Made by a program: the position numbers and the translations under genes
The notes under the pieces: generated by a model
Databases searched by the model: none
What the model was told of the DNA's origin: nothing
Seen by the model: the letters and a program-made list of their open reading frames with translations, nothing else
Assembly: GCA_013396655.1 (NCBI GenBank)
Contig: WBMV01006537.1
Span: forward strand, 1-64,000
Reading direction: 5' to 3'
DNA: 64,000 nt
From: Campylorhamphus procurvoides
Lineage: Eukaryota > Chordata > Aves > Passeriformes > Dendrocolaptidae
Part shown: in pieces, positions 60,101-64,000 of the stretch
How positions within the stretch are numbered: position 1 is the first letter of the stretch
How the letters are laid out: every line of letters starts with the position of its first letter

Positions 60101-62752
60101 AGCACAGGACAGTCACTGTAAGGAGCTATCAAGGCCTCTTTTCTTTCTTTCTACTACTCATCAAGTTGCAATGGAAAACTGCCATGAAATTAAAAGGGCA
60201 GCTGATGAGAGCGGTAAAATTGAAAGCAACAAATATATATGGAGAGAATACAAAAGAAGTGAATTTACCTGACTAAATCTTGGGTTAGAAACATTTTGGA
60301 GCAAGAAATTAGAGTGGATGTCAAAGCAATGGCAAGCTATGTGTCTCGAAAAGCTTCCCACTTTTTTTGGCAGGCTTTTTTGATATAGAGAACAGGCACA
60401 CAATTTTTCAACTACTGTGTGCCTTGAAGTATATTTATATGTAAACAATGTAAATATTTCAGCAACAACACTTATGTTGATCAAATATATAAAAATTCTA
60501 GATGTCATGGAAAATATGAAGCATCTCTGTGCAGTGGAAGCCACTGGTCTAGACCCTGAAGCTGTTGACTTCTAAGGTTCTCTGACTGCACAAAAAAAAA
60601 GCACCATAGGATTTTTAAAAGATGAAACTGTGCTCTTCGAACTTTTGTTTGTACTCACCTGTAACAACCCAGTGCAGTGGTACAGAATGCACTCAGCTGA
60701 CAGCAGAGTGACAGACTTTCATGGGACCATCTGCCTCCTCCTGATTTGCACCAGTGTCTTAGCTCAGTTCCTTTTCCATTGCCTCCCTTCCTTCTCTCTG
60801 CTGAGGTCACTTTCTTTCCCTGGCTAAGATGCCTGATAGCTCTGCTGTGAAACTGATAACCTGCAGAGCAATACAGCAGGTAGATATGTGTCTAACGCTG
60901 TTGCAGCAAGACTCACTACAACTCATCTGTCAATACCATTAGACAGCACAGGAAATAAAAAGAGATATGTGGAGAGAAAGAAAAATCAGACTTCCACATT
61001 AAGTCCCTTTGCCATTACAAGAGCTTTCTAGAACTTACTGTCTTTTCAGTGAAAGAAGGCAGGTTTCCTTTCCCTTGTCTTGGTTTCATCCCTTCCCTTG
61101 CTGGAAGGATTCCCACGTACAAAGCTGCAGCTTCCTTTGTGTGCCTCAGCAGTTGAGCACCTACCTCAGCTGCCGGAATTGTCACTGTCTTGTTTGTTAG
61201 CTTGCCTGGAAGAATGGGTTTCTCCAGAGCTACTCACAGGTCATTTTCCAACTACTACAAATTTATGTGTATGTTGATGTTACTTTATAACATCAGACGG
61301 TGGACACCTGTAACACAGTCTCTCTCACGTAAACACAGAGGTATGATGCAAGCATGAACAAAAGAAAGCCATAAAATGTCTAAATTATACAGAAAATACC
61401 TAACAATCAAATCAATGCATAGAGATTCTCAAAATCTCTGAGGCAGAGGACTTAAGATGTTCTGAAACTAGCAGGACAAATCCCTAAAACTAGTTAGGGA
61501 AGGGATGTGTAGGGAGGTTCAGGGAAATAAAACCAATTATGATTTCTTCTCCTCTCTTTTCTCTTCCCATGGTCATTTTTCAATGTGTCAGTTTTAAAAA
61601 AATAACTTACCAACCATCCCAGCAAACAAATTTTTATAGCAAGCTGTGTGTGTATTTTCATATTCACCAACAGAAAAGAACAAATTATGTCTTCCTGCAG
61701 AATCTGACAGTTATTGCAGCACAGAAAACTTACATAGTAAAAACCAATATACTACTTTTTCTTCCTTTCTTTTTTTTCTTTTTAAGCCTATGAAGCATGT
61801 GAGTTAACTTTTCTATAACATCTACAAATGCTAAATAAAAATTTTCATAGAAAGAATCCATCATTTTCCCTTCTCGGAAAGGATATTTTACTTTGGAGGA
61901 TAGACAACAACAGTACGTAATATTCCGGAAGTTAATTTGTTCCTCATTTTCTTTGTATGATGGTATATACTTGATGCAGTATGTGCTCAGGGAAGGCTGT
62001 GGCACTACTGATTTTTTTCAAAACTTAAGAAAGGAGAAAGAATTGTGAATTATTTGCTGCCCAGAAAAGAGGGAAATACATCCAAACACAGAAAACCTTT
62101 TGAAGACCACTTATAAGTATTACAACACAGTCTTAAATAAAAGGTCTATTTTTATCACTTCACTTCTATAAAATTTAAAGGATGGAACTTAGAACTACTC
62201 TTCCGTAATATAAAGTTAATGATTTTTTCATAATCCAAGTCTATTTATTGAACCAAAGTAAAAAAAATAAAAATCTTCTAAAACACAAGGGACTGAAAAC
62301 ATTCTGTGAAAACTTAAAACCTTTGAAATTTCTGGAAACATGCAAATTTTGGTATGAAAATGTCATGTCTAGTCAGATTCATACATTTACAAGCTCTCTA
62401 CTCTTATGCTGAGCATTAGCACAGATTTACAGCTACGTTACTGTTAAGTAGCTTTTCCACTTCAGTATGCAATGGGATAGAGTAAACTGACTTAGAGAAA
62501 CAGATCCCTGAAGATCAGCAGAAAAGACCTCTTGAAACACTGTCATCACATTGGTGAGAGAAGCTTGATGTGAATGTCTGGTCTAGCACCCTTTTCCAGT
62601 AAAAGTTCTGCTTACTGGCAGTACAGCCTAATGTCTTTATTTACTGCCACACAGATGACAGACTCCAAGAGGGAAATCTATAGGCATTCTTTTATCCAAT
62701 ATTTCATAATTAAAAAAAAAAAACACCAAAAACTACAGAGCTTTGCAGAAAG

Positions 62753-62771
62753 ATATATATATATATATATT
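62753..62771. repeat. (AT)n microsatellite
   Basis: About nine uninterrupted AT units. Confidence 0.85.
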
Positions 62772-63269
62772 TAACCAATGAAATATACTTAGGTAGATGG
62801 AGTTGTTTTTTCTGAATTTTAGAAAAACTATGTCTATAATAAGAGGTCAAGGTAATGTTTTAATTTAAAAGAACTATGCAAGAACTCTGCACAGGTTGTT
62901 GACCATATGTTTAAGGATAGCATAAGTGGATTAAAAAGAGCTATGGGCAGGGCACATCTGGCCCATCCAGCTATCTGCAACTCCACCTTCCCCACAATTT
63001 GCCCTTTTCCAGACATTCAACTGTACCATGACTTGGACACTGAATCCTGTTTCAGATTCTCTTTTGAAAGTAGGACATAGTTGTGAGATCTGTAAGAGGA
63101 TGGGGAACAAGGGAAGCTTGGAAACAAGCTTGGGTACAAGGCCTGTTTGTACTGAGACCTCACACACCGATTCCTTCTGTGGACCTTCTCATCCACAGCA
63201 CCTCTTCCAGCAGCAGAGGTTTATACCAAGTCTGTTGGCCAGGAAAGGTTAAGCTTGTAGATCAAATCT

Positions 63270-63643
63270 GACCAGGGTGGGCCTGTTCAGCCTCAAGAAG
63301 AGACAACTGAGAGGGAACCTCATCAATGTTTGTAAGTATCTGGAGGAAGGATGGAGCCAGGCTCTTCTCAGTGATGCCAAACAATATGACAAGAAGCAGA
63401 TGCCCAGGAAGTTCCACCTCAGTATAAGGAGGACCTTCTTTACTATGCAGGTAGTCACGCACTGGCAGAGATTACCCAGAGAGGTTGTGGAGTCTCCTTT
63501 GCTGGACATATTCAAGAATGTCTGAATGCAATCCTGTGCCATGTGCTCTAGGATGACCCTGTCTGAGCCAGAGGGTTGGACCAGATGACTCGCTGTTGTG
63601 CTTTCCAACCTTACCCATTCTGTGACGATTCTATGATTCTGTC
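63270..63643 (+). mobile_element. CR1 LINE 3' end, longest copy in the window
   Basis: About 370 bp, with 'gggcctgttcagcctcaaga', 'gaggaccttctttactatgc', 'cagagaggttgtggagtctc', 'gagggttggaccagatgact' and terminal 'ttctgtgacgattctatgat'. It covers the end of the reverse-transcriptase reading frame (decayed) and the 3'UTR. Plus orientation. Confidence 0.93.
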
Positions 63644-64000
63644 CACAAGAGTTTTAGAAGGGTCTCTCTTCTTCTTCAGTCTTGGATTTTTTCCCAGGCA
63701 CTTGGGTTAATTTTCTGCCTTTGAAATTTTCTTTGAAAGTTTGACCTGTCATTTGGTTACTATTGAATGACATCCACGAAGTTAGTGGAGAGAGTGACAG
63801 GCAGACACAACAAGGTCTCACAAGTATCATCATCTTAGGAAACTTTAAGGAAAAGTCAGAAACTAGATGAATGTGAAGAGCTTTGAGCAGTATGGCCTGG
63901 CTGGATAGCCTACCACTGAACAATAAATTCCTGGTTCTCCAGCCACAGCTGTGATCCAGAAGCTACCTGCAGTCACTGAGGCAAAGGGGAAAGGGTGTTG

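Larger units (their letters stand above)
50301..64000 (-). other. RGS17 intron 1 (5' part beyond window)
   Basis: At least 13.7 kb of intron upstream of the first coding exon, continuing past the right edge. CR1 copies lie at 53189-53420 and 63270-63643. There is also a 16-bp palindrome at 57121-57136 and a short AT dinucleotide run at 62753-62771. No CpG island is present, so the RGS17 promoter is not in this window. Short open frames in this stretch have no recognisable family. Confidence 0.75.

Noticed and set aside
63249..63608. 119-codon minus-strand frame near the right edge
   Set aside because: It is antisense to a CR1 LINE tail.
1..64000. CRISPR arrays, operons, phage or bacterial defence systems
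   Set aside because: The window is intron-rich vertebrate DNA. No regularly spaced repeats or prokaryotic gene clusters are present.

Overview
This window is vertebrate nuclear DNA, most likely from a passerine bird. Split genes with GT-AG introns have reading frames that match MTRF1L and RGS17. The interspersed repeats are avian: CR1 LINE 3' ends, ERVL-type and other retroviral LTRs, and a tRNA-Ile-headed SINE with a CR1-like tail. As I recall, that SINE is the passerine TguSINE1 type. The gene order (promoter of a left-hand gene, probably FBXO5; then MTRF1L; then RGS17, all on the minus strand) is the order known from human 6q25.2 and conserved in amniotes.

Layout. 1-430 is a CpG island holding a probable FBXO5 promoter and first exon, transcribed leftward out of the window. 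431-2700 is intergenic, with a CR1 tail and a solo LTR (1774-2138) flanked by perfect 4-bp target-site duplications. 2700-15469 is MTRF1L, the mitochondrial peptide-chain release factor mtRF1a. Exons 2-7 are intact and in phase; exon 1 is broken up by assembly gaps. 15470-15780 is its CpG-island promoter. 15800-18400 is intergenic and featureless. 18400-21891 is probably the RGS17 3'UTR. 21892-50300 holds four RGS17 exons encoding a complete 210-residue protein. 50301-64000 is RGS17 intron 1; its 5'-UTR first exon and promoter lie beyond the right edge.

The genes do not work together as an operon. FBXO5 (if correct) is an APC/C inhibitor in the cell cycle, MTRF1L ends mitochondrial translation, and RGS17 is a GTPase-activating protein for Gi/o/z alpha subunits. 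Their adjacency is ordinary conserved synteny.

I found no undescribed biological system. The strongest non-routine signals concern the assembly: two exact direct duplications (247 bp and 336 bp) abut single-N gaps. One of them scrambles MTRF1L exon 1. Other observations are a 16-bp-stem hairpin in MTRF1L intron 3, an LTR nested in a CR1, a pair of mutually exclusive hairpins, and a CCAAT/CCAAT/CHR-like promoter arrangement at the left edge. All similarity calls rest on my recall of protein and repeat families; no search was run.
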